Of a DNA stretch of 64,000 nucleotides, positions 35,587-45,265 are shown piece by piece. The notes under the pieces are model-generated. The model searched no databases. It saw nothing but the letters and a program-made list of their open reading frames with translations, and was not told the DNA's origin. The translations under genes were made by a program, and so were the position numbers. Source of the stretch: Sulfurovum sp. AR. GTDB lineage: Bacteria > Campylobacterota > Campylobacteria > Campylobacterales > Sulfurovaceae. The stretch covers positions 372,001 through 436,000 of the forward strand of contig NZ_AJLE01000006.1 in the NCBI RefSeq assembly GCF_000296775.1, written 5' to 3'. How positions within the stretch are numbered: the first letter of the stretch is position 1; each line of letters begins with the position of its first letter.

Positions 35587-36168
35587 TTAAAGCAGATGTC
35601 CCATCTGGTCTTTTTTCACTTGAAGATACCCCTCGTTGTGAGGATTAGGCGCGATTTGGATAGGTAGGCGTTCTACGATCTCAATGTCTCCCAGGCTCTC
35701 TATCTTTTTAGGATTATTGGTCAGCAGTTTGAGTTTTTTAATACCAAAATGATTTAAAATGAACTCAACCACTTCATAAGTACGTTCATCTGCCTTAAAT
35801 CCTAATTGATGGTTTGCTTCTACAGTGTTAAAGCCTGCATCCTGGAGAGCATAGGCATTCACTTTATTGAGCAATCCTATATTCCGTCCTTCTTGACGAT
35901 GGTAAATGATCATTCCACCCTCTTTTGCAATAAGTTCCAGTGCATATTGCAATTGCTCGCCACAGTCACACTTCACTGAGCCAAGTGCATCACCGGTCAG
36001 ACATTCAGAATGTACACGCACGATCGGTTCATCCGATAAGTTATCTGTAAAAATGGCCAAATGCTCTTTACCTTCACCGTTTTTTGTCATCTCTTTGAAG
36101 GCTTGTATCTTAAAGGTGCCATATTTGGTTGGTAACGTAGCGATTTGTGATATATCTATAGTAATCAT
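35587..36168 (-). CDS. ribA: GTP cyclohydrolase II
   Basis: First step of riboflavin synthesis. The 193-residue protein has the zinc ligands in SECLTGD and KCDCG, and YHRQEGRNIGL. ATG 36168 gives the family start MITIDISQIATLPTKYG; the longer frame from 36246 runs into AT-rich promoter sequence. It is a stand-alone RibA without a RibB domain, divergent from hemB. Confidence 0.95.
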   Translation of the reverse strand: MITIDISQIATLPTKYGTFKIQAFKEMTKNGEGKEHLAIFTDNLSDEPIVRVHSECLTGDALGSVKCDCGEQLQYALELIAKEGGMIIYHRQEGRNIGLLNKVNAYALQDAGFNTVEANHQLGFKADERTYEVVEFILNHFGIKKLKLLTNNPKKIESLGDIEIVERLPIQIAPNPHNEGYLQVKKDQMGHLL

Positions 36169-36340
36169 GATGAGATTATACTTTAAGAATGGACAATTAA
36201 TAATTAATAATCCATAATTAGTGTAAAATACATATTTAATTATCATGCAAAAAGAATAAAACCCTTTTTTGCTACGCTAACGCTGTGTTTCTACAGTAAC
36301 AAGCTCACATGATCAGTCACTACAACAATCAAGGAATAAT

Positions 36341-37312
36341 ATGTTCGCACGTTTTAGAAGAAAAAGAATTAATCCCGTCCTAAGAGACCTCCTTCAAGAG
36401 ACACACCTCAATGTCAATGATTTCATCTACCCGCTTTTTGCAAAAAGCGGTACAGGCATTAAAGAAGAGGTAGGTTCTATGCCTGGTGTATTCCAAATGA
36501 GCATCGATGAGATCGTTAAAGAGTGCGGTGAACTCAAAAAACTTGGTATCTACGCTATCATCCTGTTTGGTATCCCAGACACCAAGGACTCTGTAGGATC
36601 AGATGCCCTGTGTGAACATGGAATCATCGCACAAACGGTACGTGAGGTCAAAGCTGCACACCCTGATATGTTTGTGGTTACGGATCTCTGTTTCTGCGAA
36701 TATACTGACCATGGCCACTGCGGTGTACTTGACCCTGTACTCCATACGGTTGACAATGACATTACACTTGACAACCTGGCTGCACAAGCTGTAGTGCATG
36801 CTAAAGCAGGTGTCGATATGATCGCACCTTCAGGTATGATGGACGGGATGATCACTGCCATACGTAACGGATTGGATGAAGCAGGATTTGTAAACCTTCC
36901 TGTCATGTCTTACTCCACCAAATTCGCTTCGGCCTATTATGGACCTTTCCGTGATGTAGCTGAATCGAGCCCAAGTTTTGGGGACCGAAGATCGTACCAA
37001 ATGAATCCGGCGAATAGAAATGAAGCCATTCAGGAGAGTATAGAAGATGAAAAAGAGGGTGCGGACATTCTGATGGTCAAACCTGCACTTGCCTATCTTG
37101 ATGTGGTAAGAGATGTCAAGAATAATACGTCACTACCTCTGGCTGTTTACAATGTTTCTGGTGAATACTCTATGCTCAAAATGGCAGCAAAAGCAGGTGT
37201 GATAGACTATGAGAAAGTGATGATGGAAACACTCCTTTCATTTAAACGTGCGGGTGCGGATATCATCATCACCTATCATGCAAAAGAAGCAGCAATCCTT
37301 TTAAACAAATAA
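36341..37312 (+). CDS. hemB: Delta-aminolevulinic acid dehydratase
   Basis: Joins two aminolevulinate molecules into porphobilinogen for haem. The 323-residue protein has the zinc cysteines in LCFCEYTDHGHCG and the two active-site lysines in SYSTKFAS and MVKPALAY. AAGGA lies before ATG 36341. The ribA / hemB-argF-hemN order is, to my recollection, shared with Campylobacter. Confidence 0.97.
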   Translation: MFARFRRKRINPVLRDLLQETHLNVNDFIYPLFAKSGTGIKEEVGSMPGVFQMSIDEIVKECGELKKLGIYAIILFGIPDTKDSVGSDALCEHGIIAQTVREVKAAHPDMFVVTDLCFCEYTDHGHCGVLDPVLHTVDNDITLDNLAAQAVVHAKAGVDMIAPSGMMDGMITAIRNGLDEAGFVNLPVMSYSTKFASAYYGPFRDVAESSPSFGDRRSYQMNPANRNEAIQESIEDEKEGADILMVKPALAYLDVVRDVKNNTSLPLAVYNVSGEYSMLKMAAKAGVIDYEKVMMETLLSFKRAGADIIITYHAKEAAILLNK

Positions 37313-37323
37313 CCCATTTATCC

Positions 37324-37348
37324 CCTGCACATACCTAAAAAGTGCAGG
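37324..37348 (+). terminator. Hairpin after hemB
   Basis: CCTGCAC (37324-37330) pairs with GTGCAGG (37342-37348) over an 11-nt A-rich loop, 11 nt beyond the hemB stop. Only a mixed CT stretch follows, so termination efficiency is uncertain. Confidence 0.55.
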
Positions 37349-37358
37349 CTTCTACAAC

Positions 37359-37436
37359 TTTCAACCCTTTTATGGTAAAATGATTTCTTTTAAATTTTCA
37401 ACCCTTTACTTATCTATAATTTATGCAAGGTTGAAA
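37359..37436 (+). promoter_or_regulatory. Three TTTCAACC sites around the argF promoter
   Basis: TTTCAACC occurs at 37359-37366 and 37396-37403, and inverted as GGTTGAAA at 37429-37436. The last two flank a TATAAT -10 box at 37415-37420. GAGGAT at 37442 is the argF ribosome site. The layout looks like an operator; the regulator is unknown. Confidence 0.6.
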
Positions 37437-37453
37437 GATATGAGGATGTAGTG

Positions 37454-38389
37454 ATGAGACACTTTTTGACACTCAAAGATTTTACAAAAGATGAGATCTT
37501 GGAGATGATAACATTAGCACAGAAGATAAAAGCACAGACAAAACAACGCAAGTATGTACATTACATGGAACATCAAACGCTTGCGATGATCTTTGAAAAG
37601 AGTTCTACCCGTACGCGTGTGAGCTTTGAAACAGGTATCTACCAGCTTGGTGGTGTGGGACTGTTCCTCTCTTCCAATGACATACAGTTAGGGCGCGGCG
37701 AACCGATGAGAGATACGGCCCGTGTGATCAGCCGCATGGTCGATATGGTAATGATCCGTACCTTTGAACAGTCAAAACTTGAAGAGTTCGCGAGTTACTC
37801 TAAAGTGCCTGTGATTAATGGGTTGACAGACTCTTACCACCCTGTGCAACTCATGACGGATTATCTCACAATGATCGAACATGGTAAAGACAAGAATCCT
37901 GTGGTAGCTTATGTCGGTGATGGGAATAACATGACACACTCCTGGCTGATGCTTGCAGCAAAACTTGGTTTTGAACTAAGAGTGGCTACACCTAAAGGGT
38001 ATGAGTGTGATGAAACGATCGTCCAAGAGGCGCTCGAGATAGCCAAAGAGAGCGGTGCGAAGATCACTTTTGGTAACGATCCTAAAGAGGCAGTCAAGGA
38101 TTGTGATGTCGTCACTACAGATACTTGGGTCTCTATGGGACAAGAAGATGAAAAAGAAAAACGTATCCGTGTATTCAATGGATATATGGTAGATGAAGCA
38201 ATGATGTCATTGGCTAAACCTGATGCCATCTTCTTACACTGTTTACCTGCATACAGAGGCTACGAAGTGAGTGAAGAGACCTTTGAAAAACACGAAGAGG
38301 TCATCTTTAGTGAAGCAGAGAACAGATTACATGCACAAAAAGGTATTATGGTGTGGCTGGATGCACATCGTAATGACAAAAATGACTAA
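37454..38389 (+). CDS. argF: Ornithine carbamoyltransferase
   Basis: Makes citrulline from ornithine and carbamoyl phosphate in arginine synthesis. The 311-residue protein has [20 protein letters not shown] and the ornithine-binding [12 protein letters not shown] codon directly precedes ATG 37454; the ATG has the better distance from GAGGAT. Its stop abuts the hemN ATG with no gap. Confidence 0.97.
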   Translation: MRHFLTLKDFTKDEILEMITLAQKIKAQTKQRKYVHYMEHQTLAMIFEKSSTRTRVSFETGIYQLGGVGLFLSSNDIQLGRGEPMRDTARVISRMVDMVMIRTFEQSKLEEFASYSKVPVINGLTDSYHPVQLMTDYLTMIEHGKDKNPVVAYVGDGNNMTHSWLMLAAKLGFELRVATPKGYECDETIVQEALEIAKESGAKITFGNDPKEAVKDCDVVTTDTWVSMGQEDEKEKRIRVFNGYMVDEAMMSLAKPDAIFLHCLPAYRGYEVSEETFEKHEEVIFSEAENRLHAQKGIMVWLDAHRNDKND

Positions 38390-39757
38390 ATGAGTACTAT
38401 AGATTTCGAAAAGTTTAGTAAATACTCCAAGCCTGGTCCGAGATATACCTCTTACCCTACAGCCTTGGAGTTCAATGAGAACTTTACCTATGATCAGTAT
38501 ATTCACTACCTGGAAAATGCAAAGGAGAAACTCTCCTTGTATGTACATCTACCCTTCTGTAGATCCGCATGTTATTTTTGTGGATGTAATGTTGTGTTCA
38601 CTTCCAAAGAGAAAAAACTCTCTACGTACATTGAGTACCTGAAAAAAGAAGTAGATCTTTTGGCTCAGCATATCGATACCTCCCGTGAAGTGATACAATT
38701 TCACTTTGGTGGAGGTACACCGACGTACTACAAAGCCTTTGAACTCGATGAGATCGTGACCTATATCAAATCAAAATTTCCCAACTGGAGTCAAGAGGCT
38801 GAGATCAGCTGCGAGATAGACCCCCGTTTTTTTAACGAAGATCAAATGAAAGTCTTTCAGAAACATGGCTTTAACCGTATCAGCTTTGGTGTACAGGACC
38901 TGGATGAGAAAGTGCAAAAAGAGATCCATCGTATACAACCTTTGGAACTCACGCAAAAAGCAGTAGAGCTTGCCAGAAAGTATGGTATAAAATCTATCAA
39001 TACAGACTTCATCTATGGATTACCTTACCAGACTCTGGAAACTTTCAAAAAGACCCTTGAACTCTCCACACAGCTCAATCCAGATAGAGTGGCAGTCTTT
39101 AACTATGCTCATGTACCTTGGCTGATGAAAACACAGCGCAAGTTTGATGAAACAACACTGCCGACACCGGACGTAAAATTACAGATCTTCCAATACACTA
39201 TTGACTTTTTTGAAAGTAATGGATATAAAATGGTAGGTATGGACCATTTTGCCAAACCTGAAGATGAACTTTTTGGGGCTATCGAAAAAGGTGAACTTCA
39301 TCGAAACTTCCAAGGCTATACGACAAAAGGCGGCGCGAACCTAGTGGGTATCGGTCTTACCAGTATTGGTGAAGGTGAACGTTATTATGCGCAGAACACT
39401 AAAGATATGAAAGTCTATGAGGCTGCACTAGATGCAGGAAAACTGCCCTTTGAGCGAGGGGTAAAACTAAGTGATGACGACTACCTTCGTAAAGCAGTGA
39501 TCATGGAGCTCATGGCTAACTTTTCCATAGATATGAAAAGGGTGGAAAATGAGCATCACATAGACTTTAAAACATACTTTGCCGATGCCTTGGAAGCCTT
39601 GCAAGAGTTTGTAGAAGCTGACCTAGTCACTATAACTGAGGATAAGATCACCGTAAGTACTACGGGTACACTGCTTATACGAAATATAGCGATGCCATTT
39701 GATGCCTATATGAAAAAGTATGCCCAAAGCAAGAAAAGTTTTTCAAAAACGGTATAA
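38390..39757 (+). CDS. hemN: Oxygen-independent coproporphyrinogen III dehydrogenase
   Basis: Radical-SAM enzyme for anaerobic haem synthesis. The 455-residue protein has the HemN-type cluster motif CRSACYFCGC (CX3CX2CXC), HFGGGTPTYY, and the C-terminal HemN domain. It begins directly after the argF stop, so it relies on the argF transcript. Confidence 0.96.
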   Translation: MSTIDFEKFSKYSKPGPRYTSYPTALEFNENFTYDQYIHYLENAKEKLSLYVHLPFCRSACYFCGCNVVFTSKEKKLSTYIEYLKKEVDLLAQHIDTSREVIQFHFGGGTPTYYKAFELDEIVTYIKSKFPNWSQEAEISCEIDPRFFNEDQMKVFQKHGFNRISFGVQDLDEKVQKEIHRIQPLELTQKAVELARKYGIKSINTDFIYGLPYQTLETFKKTLELSTQLNPDRVAVFNYAHVPWLMKTQRKFDETTLPTPDVKLQIFQYTIDFFESNGYKMVGMDHFAKPEDELFGAIEKGELHRNFQGYTTKGGANLVGIGLTSIGEGERYYAQNTKDMKVYEAALDAGKLPFERGVKLSDDDYLRKAVIMELMANFSIDMKRVENEHHIDFKTYFADALEALQEFVEADLVTITEDKITVSTTGTLLIRNIAMPFDAYMKKYAQSKKSFSKTV

Positions 39758-39828
39758 TACCCCATAAATAATGTCGACCTGACACCTTGCACCCCACTTT
39801 CGCTTTAGCGACGGAGGGGTATCGGCAT

Positions 39829-39899
39829 TTAGTGCCAGAAAAGCGAAACGATTCGAGAAGGTCAACGATTTTTTCCTACTTTTTCTAAAAAAGTAGATA
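39829..39899. repeat. Dispersed intergenic repeat, copy B
   Basis: Inverted relative to copy A at 24384-24475. On the leftward strand it carries the palindrome CTACTTTTTTAGAAAAAGTAG, then AAAAATCGT, then CTCGAATCG, one base, TTCGCTTTT. The adjoining 39775-39828 holds further hairpin-prone sequence not shared with copy A. It lies between hemN and the GlcF-like gene. Confidence 0.7.
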
Positions 39900-39923
39900 A
39901 CAAAACCTTGAACAAGAGGAATT

Positions 39924-41228
39924 ATGAGTAAACAATTAGAAGAGATTTTCAACTTTACCGATACCAGTGAAGCCTGTATCAAATGCGGTAAATGTATCCC
40001 CGTATGTACCATTCACCAGGTCAACCCGGATGAGACGACTTCTCCACGTGGGTTCATTGACCTTTTAGGTGCCTATCAGCAAGGGCATTTGGAATTAGAT
40101 AAAAATGCAAAAGATATCTTTGAAAGCTGCTTTTTATGTACCAACTGTGTCGATGTTTGTCCTAACTCATTGCCTACGGATATGATCATTGAAGAAGTAC
40201 GTGCAGATATTGCTGACAAATTTGGTATTGCATGGTTCAAACGCGGATTTTTCTACCTGCTCCGCCACCGTAAGATCATGGATCTTGTCATGAAACTTGG
40301 ATTCATGTTCAAAACCTGTGCCTTATCTGTGGATGAAAAAGGCAGAGGGCTTAGAGCAAGGTTTTCTCTTCCAATGGTAAAAAAGGGAAGACTGCTTCCA
40401 TCCATGGCAAAGACAAGCTTTTTAAATAGCCATCCTGAAGAAATACCAGCACCCGTGCAAGAGGAGAAAAACCCTCGTGTGGCCATCTTCATCGGATGTC
40501 TTGCCAATTATAACTATACTGATATCGGCGAAAGTTTGGTAGAGATACTCAAACAATTGAACATCGATGTATTCATCCCTAAAAAACAGCTCTGTTGTGG
40601 TGCACCTGCCTACTTCACGGGAGATGTTGATTCTGTAGAGTATATGACCAAAAAGAATATCGAATACTTTGAGAGTTTTATGGTTGAATGTGATGCCATG
40701 TTGATCCCTGAAGCAACCTGTTCAGCCATGGTAAAACATGATTGGCAGGTCTTCTTTGAAAATCATGATATGCCTGAATGGAAAGAACGTGCACAAAAAG
40801 TGGCTGAAAATATCCATATGGCCACTGCATGGCTCTATAACAATACCGATCTGGTCAAGCTACTGGAAGAAAAAGGTAAAAAGTTTGATGATGTCGTCAC
40901 GTACCATGACCCATGCCATGCAAGGAAAGTACAAGGTATCTGGCAAGAACCGCGTAATCTACTTGCGCAAAACTATCCGATGAAAGAGATGAGTGATCCA
41001 AACCGCTGTTGTGGATTTGGCGGGGTCACTATGCAAACGGAGAAATTCCATCTTGCAGAGGCTGCTGGAAAACCAAAAGCAGCCATGATCAATGATACAA
41101 AAGCCAAATATGTGAGTGCAGAGTGTAGTGCTTGTCGTGTACAGCTCAGTGAAGCGATGAACAATGCCGATGTAGAGACGATCTTTAAAAATCCTTTAGA
41201 GCTTATAGCAGAGGCTCTTAAGGATTGA
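39924..41228 (+). CDS. GlcF/GlpC-like Fe-S oxidoreductase subunit
   Basis: A 434-residue protein with two [4Fe-4S] ferredoxin motifs (C18, C21, C24, C28-T and CFLCTNCVDVCP) and two CCG domains (CCGAPAY; CHARK...CCGFGG). Such proteins pass electrons from FAD-linked hydroxyacid oxidases to quinone. A GlcD-like FAD subunit is encoded at 60755-62143, and the two may work together although about 19 kb apart. The true substrate, glycolate, lactate or other, is not determined by sequence. Confidence 0.88.
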   Translation: MSKQLEEIFNFTDTSEACIKCGKCIPVCTIHQVNPDETTSPRGFIDLLGAYQQGHLELDKNAKDIFESCFLCTNCVDVCPNSLPTDMIIEEVRADIADKFGIAWFKRGFFYLLRHRKIMDLVMKLGFMFKTCALSVDEKGRGLRARFSLPMVKKGRLLPSMAKTSFLNSHPEEIPAPVQEEKNPRVAIFIGCLANYNYTDIGESLVEILKQLNIDVFIPKKQLCCGAPAYFTGDVDSVEYMTKKNIEYFESFMVECDAMLIPEATCSAMVKHDWQVFFENHDMPEWKERAQKVAENIHMATAWLYNNTDLVKLLEEKGKKFDDVVTYHDPCHARKVQGIWQEPRNLLAQNYPMKEMSDPNRCCGFGGVTMQTEKFHLAEAAGKPKAAMINDTKAKYVSAECSACRVQLSEAMNNADVETIFKNPLELIAEALKD

Positions 41229-41277
41229 ACCCTCTGAAAAACCCATTATGAGTGCGTAGGCTGTTAAGAGGGTTCAA
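41225..41277. terminator. Long inverted repeat between convergent genes
   Basis: TTGAACCCTCT (41225-41235) and AGAGGGTTCAA (41267-41277) form an 11-bp perfect stem with a 31-nt loop. It spans the stop codon region of the GlcF-like gene and ends 1 nt before the histidine kinase stop. Confidence 0.55.
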
Positions 41278-42522
41278 TTAACCAAAACGGCAGGCATCTC
41301 CTGCCTTGATCACAAAGATATTGTATCCATCAACATACTTATAGTCCAATCCACACCCTAATTTTTCCAAGATATTATGCACAATATAGAGTCCCAGACC
41401 AAAGCCTGAACTTCTTTTTTCTTCTTGGGAAAAAGGCTCTACATAATAAGAGAGCGGGTGCTGCAGCTTCTCACCTTTAGAGCTTATCTCTAAACCGTCC
41501 CCTACGGTTTTGAGTGTCACATGTTTGTCTTTACTGTATTTTATGCCATTGTCCAATAGATTTTTAATGGCTAAAGCAAGGAGTTTGATATCTGTGGCTA
41601 AAGCAACATTTTTCACATCTACCGTCACATTATCTTTCGCCATCATCAAAAGTTCTTGACTTCTACGTATTACTTCATCAAGCATCACATACTCAAAAGT
41701 AGGTTCGAAGCTTTGCGTGGTTACTCTCTCTATCTCTGCAAGCTCTGAGATCAGTTCATTCATCCGTTCAAAGGCACGTACAAGTATCTTCTTACTTGCT
41801 TCATCTTCCATCATTTCAACTACGATGCGCCCTTTGGTAATAGGTGTTTTAAGCTCATGCATCACATTACGCATAAAAAGGTTTTTAGAGGTACTTAGAG
41901 CATTGATATGCACAATAGCATCATCAAAACTTTTTGCGATCTTACCTATCTCATCATCATAGAGATAGGTGATCCGTGTCTGCATATCACCCTGGGCAAA
42001 TCTTTGTATCTGTTTATGTAATTTTTTTAAAGGATAGAGCTTTCTTAAAACCGCCAGATAGAGTATAAGAAGCACCGCAATAAGAAACACACCCAAAGCC
42101 ACAGCGATCTCGAAATAATAATTCTCTGCCCTGTCATCTTCCAACAAAAGATTATGCTGCATGCGTTGTACATAGATATAATGCTCATCTTCTATTCTGA
42201 ATACCCTTACTTGTCCAAGTGAGGAACCTCCGGTAAACACTGTTTCACCCTCTGTCTCTATCTGTTTTTTGATCTTTGTGGCCTTCTTCTCAGAGAGTGG
42301 CTTTACACGTAGGTCTTTATAAAGTGCATCCAAGTCTTCTTTTCCCGGATTGAGCTGTAGTTTTGAGAGAAAGGTAATAGAGATAAGTTGATAACGTTTA
42401 TACTCTTCGATCTTATGCCGGTCTTTATCCCAGGAGAGAAAAAGTAAAAATGTGGCGATCAAAATTAAAATTGCTACAGAGAAGAGAATATGTATAAAGG
42501 TTGTTACAGATAAATTTCTCAT
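41278..42522 (-). CDS. Sensor histidine kinase, ArsS-like
   Basis: A 414-residue membrane sensor. Membrane segments at about 8-30 and 140-163 flank a periplasmic domain, followed by HAMP, a dimerisation helix with the phosphorylated His in RNVMHELKTPITKG, and an ATP-binding domain with NLLDNGIKYS and GFGLGLYIV. It overlaps the regulator stop by 4 nt. Similarity to H. pylori acid sensor ArsS is suggested by layout and by hemB nearby, but the signal here is unknown. Confidence 0.9.
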   Translation of the reverse strand: MRNLSVTTFIHILFSVAILILIATFLLFLSWDKDRHKIEEYKRYQLISITFLSKLQLNPGKEDLDALYKDLRVKPLSEKKATKIKKQIETEGETVFTGGSSLGQVRVFRIEDEHYIYVQRMQHNLLLEDDRAENYYFEIAVALGVFLIAVLLILYLAVLRKLYPLKKLHKQIQRFAQGDMQTRITYLYDDEIGKIAKSFDDAIVHINALSTSKNLFMRNVMHELKTPITKGRIVVEMMEDEASKKILVRAFERMNELISELAEIERVTTQSFEPTFEYVMLDEVIRRSQELLMMAKDNVTVDVKNVALATDIKLLALAIKNLLDNGIKYSKDKHVTLKTVGDGLEISSKGEKLQHPLSYYVEPFSQEEKRSSGFGLGLYIVHNILEKLGCGLDYKYVDGYNIFVIKAGDACRFG

Positions 42523-43199
42523 ACTCTGTCAGTTAAAAGGTATCCTACACCACGGATCGGTTTAATGTAGATGTTGTCAGGATCGATCTTTGCGATCTTC
42601 TGTCTTATTCGTGAAATGATCACATCAATATTTTTAATAGAACTTTCATCATCAATATGTTCACTTTCATATAAAAGCTGCTCTCTTGAGACAGAACCAT
42701 TTTTATGCTGCAGGAGCATCCCTAAGATATCATACTCTGCAGCAGTGAGTTCCAAGGACTTACCTTTGAACCTGATCTCTCTGGCATTAGGATCAGCAAC
42801 AAAAAGTGCCTCTCTTTCCTGCACTTTCTCATCCACACTGTGTGTACGTCTCAAGATCGTTTTGATACGTGTCACCAGTTCTCTAGGATCATAGGGTTTT
42901 GGCATATAGTCATCTGCCCCGCGTTCCATACCGATCACTTTATCGGTGATATCATCTCTCGCCGAAGAGATAATAATCGGGATGTTACTTAGTTCACGTA
43001 TTTTAGGGATCACTTCCAACCCATCCATACCCGGCAAGGTCAGGTCCAAAATGATCAGGTCAAATTCATGCTGGGTTAAAAGTGACAGTCCTATATAAGG
43101 GTCTTCAGCACCTATGACTTCCATATCATATTTTGTAAGATAGTTTGTTAAGATGAGTGCTAATTCCGGATCATCTTCTATAATAAGTATTTTTATAAT
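42519..43199 (-). CDS. OmpR-family response regulator with a non-canonical ATT start
   Basis: A receiver domain with acidic pocket ILIIEDD at 4-10, phosphorylated D52 in LIILDLTLPG and K in MPKPYD, followed by a winged-helix domain ending GVGYLLTDRV. The first ATG in frame, at 43124, would cut off the conserved first beta strand and acidic pocket. Upstream codons read TAG AAG GAA GAC ATC ATT ATA AAA ATA, so no ATG, GTG or TTG is available. ATT at 43199 stands exactly where Met is expected and has AAGGAAG 5 nt upstream. The length from there is 226 residues. Confidence 0.85.
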   Translation of the reverse strand: MIKILIIEDDPELALILTNYLTKYDMEVIGAEDPYIGLSLLTQHEFDLIILDLTLPGMDGLEVIPKIRELSNIPIIISSARDDITDKVIGMERGADDYMPKPYDPRELVTRIKTILRRTHSVDEKVQEREALFVADPNAREIRFKGKSLELTAAEYDILGMLLQHKNGSVSREQLLYESEHIDDESSIKNIDVIISRIRQKIAKIDPDNIYIKPIRGVGYLLTDRV

Positions 43200-43218
43200 G
43201 ATGTCTTCCTTCTATAAC

Positions 43219-44262
43219 TTAAGTGATGAGTTTACTTTGTTCTTTATGATTATAATCTATATATACTTTAGTAATCGCTATCAAAAATGATGTAATCGCC
43301 GGCCCCAATATCATCCCCCAAAAGCCGTAGGTGCTCATCCCTGCAATAATAGAGAAAAAGATAACGATCTCATTGATCTCAATCGTACTTTTTAGAAGAT
43401 TCTCTTTAATCACTTTGATAATCACAGGTTTAATGAATGTATCGGCAATAATCGAAATAACCACAATAGAATACCCCGCAATAAAAATAGCCGTGTTTGC
43501 ATCCATATTTGACCAAGAGTACAGTGTCACGGGTATCCAGACTACCGCCCCTCCGATGACAGGTATCAACGAAGCAAAACCATAAATAACCCCAAAAAGC
43601 AACCCGTTAAACCCAAAGTAGCTCATCATGATCCCAAAGAGAAAACCTTCAAAAATGGCTGTCACGATAATAGAATAAAAAACCACTTCCATCGTAGAGG
43701 AAACCTCATGTATCATCTTGGCACTTTTCATCCTGCTCACAGGCATCAGTGCACGGATCAGATCAAAAAAGCCTTCCCCATAGAAATTAAATATGAAATA
43801 AAAAATAAGTACAAGAATCATGTTCTTCACAAATCCTAGACCGGCACTACCAGCTGTGGTCATGTAAGATGTTGACTCTTGGATATACCCGGCGATCCTT
43901 TCATCACTCAAACCTATCTGACTCCACTCCTTGAGATAAGGTATCTTTTGTGTAAAGGTTTGAACGACCGAGGTAACCTCATTAATGGTTTCAACATCAA
44001 GTTTGGCGATATACCCTACCCCTGTGGTGGCCATATACACAATAGGCGCAAAAAGTATCAATATCAAAAGCAAAGAGGTAAAAATAGCACTCAACTTTCT
44101 GGAATTAAAATACTTGATCAACTTTTTTGTCAAGTTATATGTTGCCATCGTAAGTAACATCGCCACCAAGATCGAGAGTAAAAATGGTTTGTAGATGCTA
44201 TAAGCACCCATCAGTGAAAGCACAAAAAGTATGGTGATCGTGATACTTTTATTCGTTATCAA
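43219..44262 (-). CDS. AI-2E (PerM/YdiK) family membrane transporter
   Basis: A 347-residue polytopic protein with about eight hydrophobic segments, opening with two adjacent ones, then the extended soluble loop typical of AI-2E transporters (about 80-130), and the FGxxxGxIYGF- and PVIGG-containing core. Family members export AI-2 or act as sodium/proton antiporters; the substrate here is unknown. The start overlaps the end of ruvB by 14 nt. Confidence 0.9.
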   Translation of the reverse strand: MITNKSITITILFVLSLMGAYSIYKPFLLSILVAMLLTMATYNLTKKLIKYFNSRKLSAIFTSLLLILILFAPIVYMATTGVGYIAKLDVETINEVTSVVQTFTQKIPYLKEWSQIGLSDERIAGYIQESTSYMTTAGSAGLGFVKNMILVLIFYFIFNFYGEGFFDLIRALMPVSRMKSAKMIHEVSSTMEVVFYSIIVTAIFEGFLFGIMMSYFGFNGLLFGVIYGFASLIPVIGGAVVWIPVTLYSWSNMDANTAIFIAGYSIVVISIIADTFIKPVIIKVIKENLLKSTIEINEIVIFFSIIAGMSTYGFWGMILGPAITSFLIAITKVYIDYNHKEQSKLIT

Positions 44263-45262
44263 AAAGTCCGTCCTTCACTCCGCCAAGCTTAAAATGTTCA
44301 TAACTCTTTTGTGTAGCGATACGTCCGCGTGCGGTTCTCTCTATATATCCATTGGCTATCAGGTAAGGTTCCAAAACATCTTCGATGGTACCTTCATCTT
44401 CACTCAGTGCTGCACCTATGGTACTGAGTCCCATCGGTTTGTTTTTCGCAGAGACTAGCAATTCCAAAAGTTGTATATCCTGTTCATCAAATCCTAAATT
44501 ATTGACACCCAGTTCATCTAAAGCATATTGGGCTCTTTGCAATGTCACCTCTTCTTCATTGGCCACTTCGGAGAAGTCTCTTACGCGTTTAAGCAAACGA
44601 AGTGCGATACGCGGTGTGCCTCTGCTTCTACGTGCTATCTCCGTTGCCGCATGTATTTGAGCCGGCTTGTCCAATTTCTGGGCAGCTTGTGCAACAATCT
44701 GTGCTAATTCACCAGGGGTATAAAACTGCATACGGAAATGCATGCCAAAACGCTCTCTAAGAGGATTAGAAAGCATCCCTGCCCTTGTCGTTGCCCCGAT
44801 CAGTGTAAAGCGTGGCAGGTCTATCTTTACTGTTTGTGCAGCAGGTCCAGAACCTATGATGATATCCAAACGGAAATCTTCCATAGCCGGGTAGAGTATC
44901 TCTTCTATAGCCGGAGACATACGATGGATCTCATCGATAAACAGGATATCGCCCTCTTCGATATTGGTAAGCAGCGCAGCCAAATCTCCCGCTTTTTCAA
45001 TCATCGGTGCAGCGGTCGTTTTAATATTGGCTCCCATCTCTGTAGAGATAATATTTGCAATGGTCGTTTTTCCCAGACCTGGAGGTCCAAAAAAGAGAAT
45101 GTGGTCTAATGCCTCTTCTCTTTTTTTACTTGCTTCTATAAAGACTTTCAGATTCTTTTTGATCTTCTCTTGACCGATATACTCATCCCATGAACTGGGA
45201 CGAAGTGTCGCTTCATAAGATACCTCTTCATCAAAACGTTCTATTTCAACCATACGTTCCAT
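44249..45262 (-). CDS. ruvB: Holliday junction helicase RuvB
   Basis: AAA+ motor for branch migration with RuvA. The 337-residue protein has Walker [10 protein letters not shown], Walker [10 protein letters not shown], and the TTRAG sensor motif, with a C-terminal winged helix. It lies 3 nt after the BON lipoprotein gene. RuvA and RuvC are not in the window. Confidence 0.97.
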   Translation of the reverse strand: MERMVEIERFDEEVSYEATLRPSSWDEYIGQEKIKKNLKVFIEASKKREEALDHILFFGPPGLGKTTIANIISTEMGANIKTTAAPMIEKAGDLAALLTNIEEGDILFIDEIHRMSPAIEEILYPAMEDFRLDIIIGSGPAAQTVKIDLPRFTLIGATTRAGMLSNPLRERFGMHFRMQFYTPGELAQIVAQAAQKLDKPAQIHAATEIARRSRGTPRIALRLLKRVRDFSEVANEEEVTLQRAQYALDELGVNNLGFDEQDIQLLELLVSAKNKPMGLSTIGAALSEDEGTIEDVLEPYLIANGYIERTARGRIATQKSYEHFKLGGVKDGLFDNE

Positions 45263-45265
45263 CTA

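Noticed and set aside
39743-40012. 89-residue leftward ORF over the hemN-GlcF gap
   Set aside because: It reads through repeat copy B and antisense to the start of the GlcF-like gene; it is the repeat's conserved frame rather than a supported gene.
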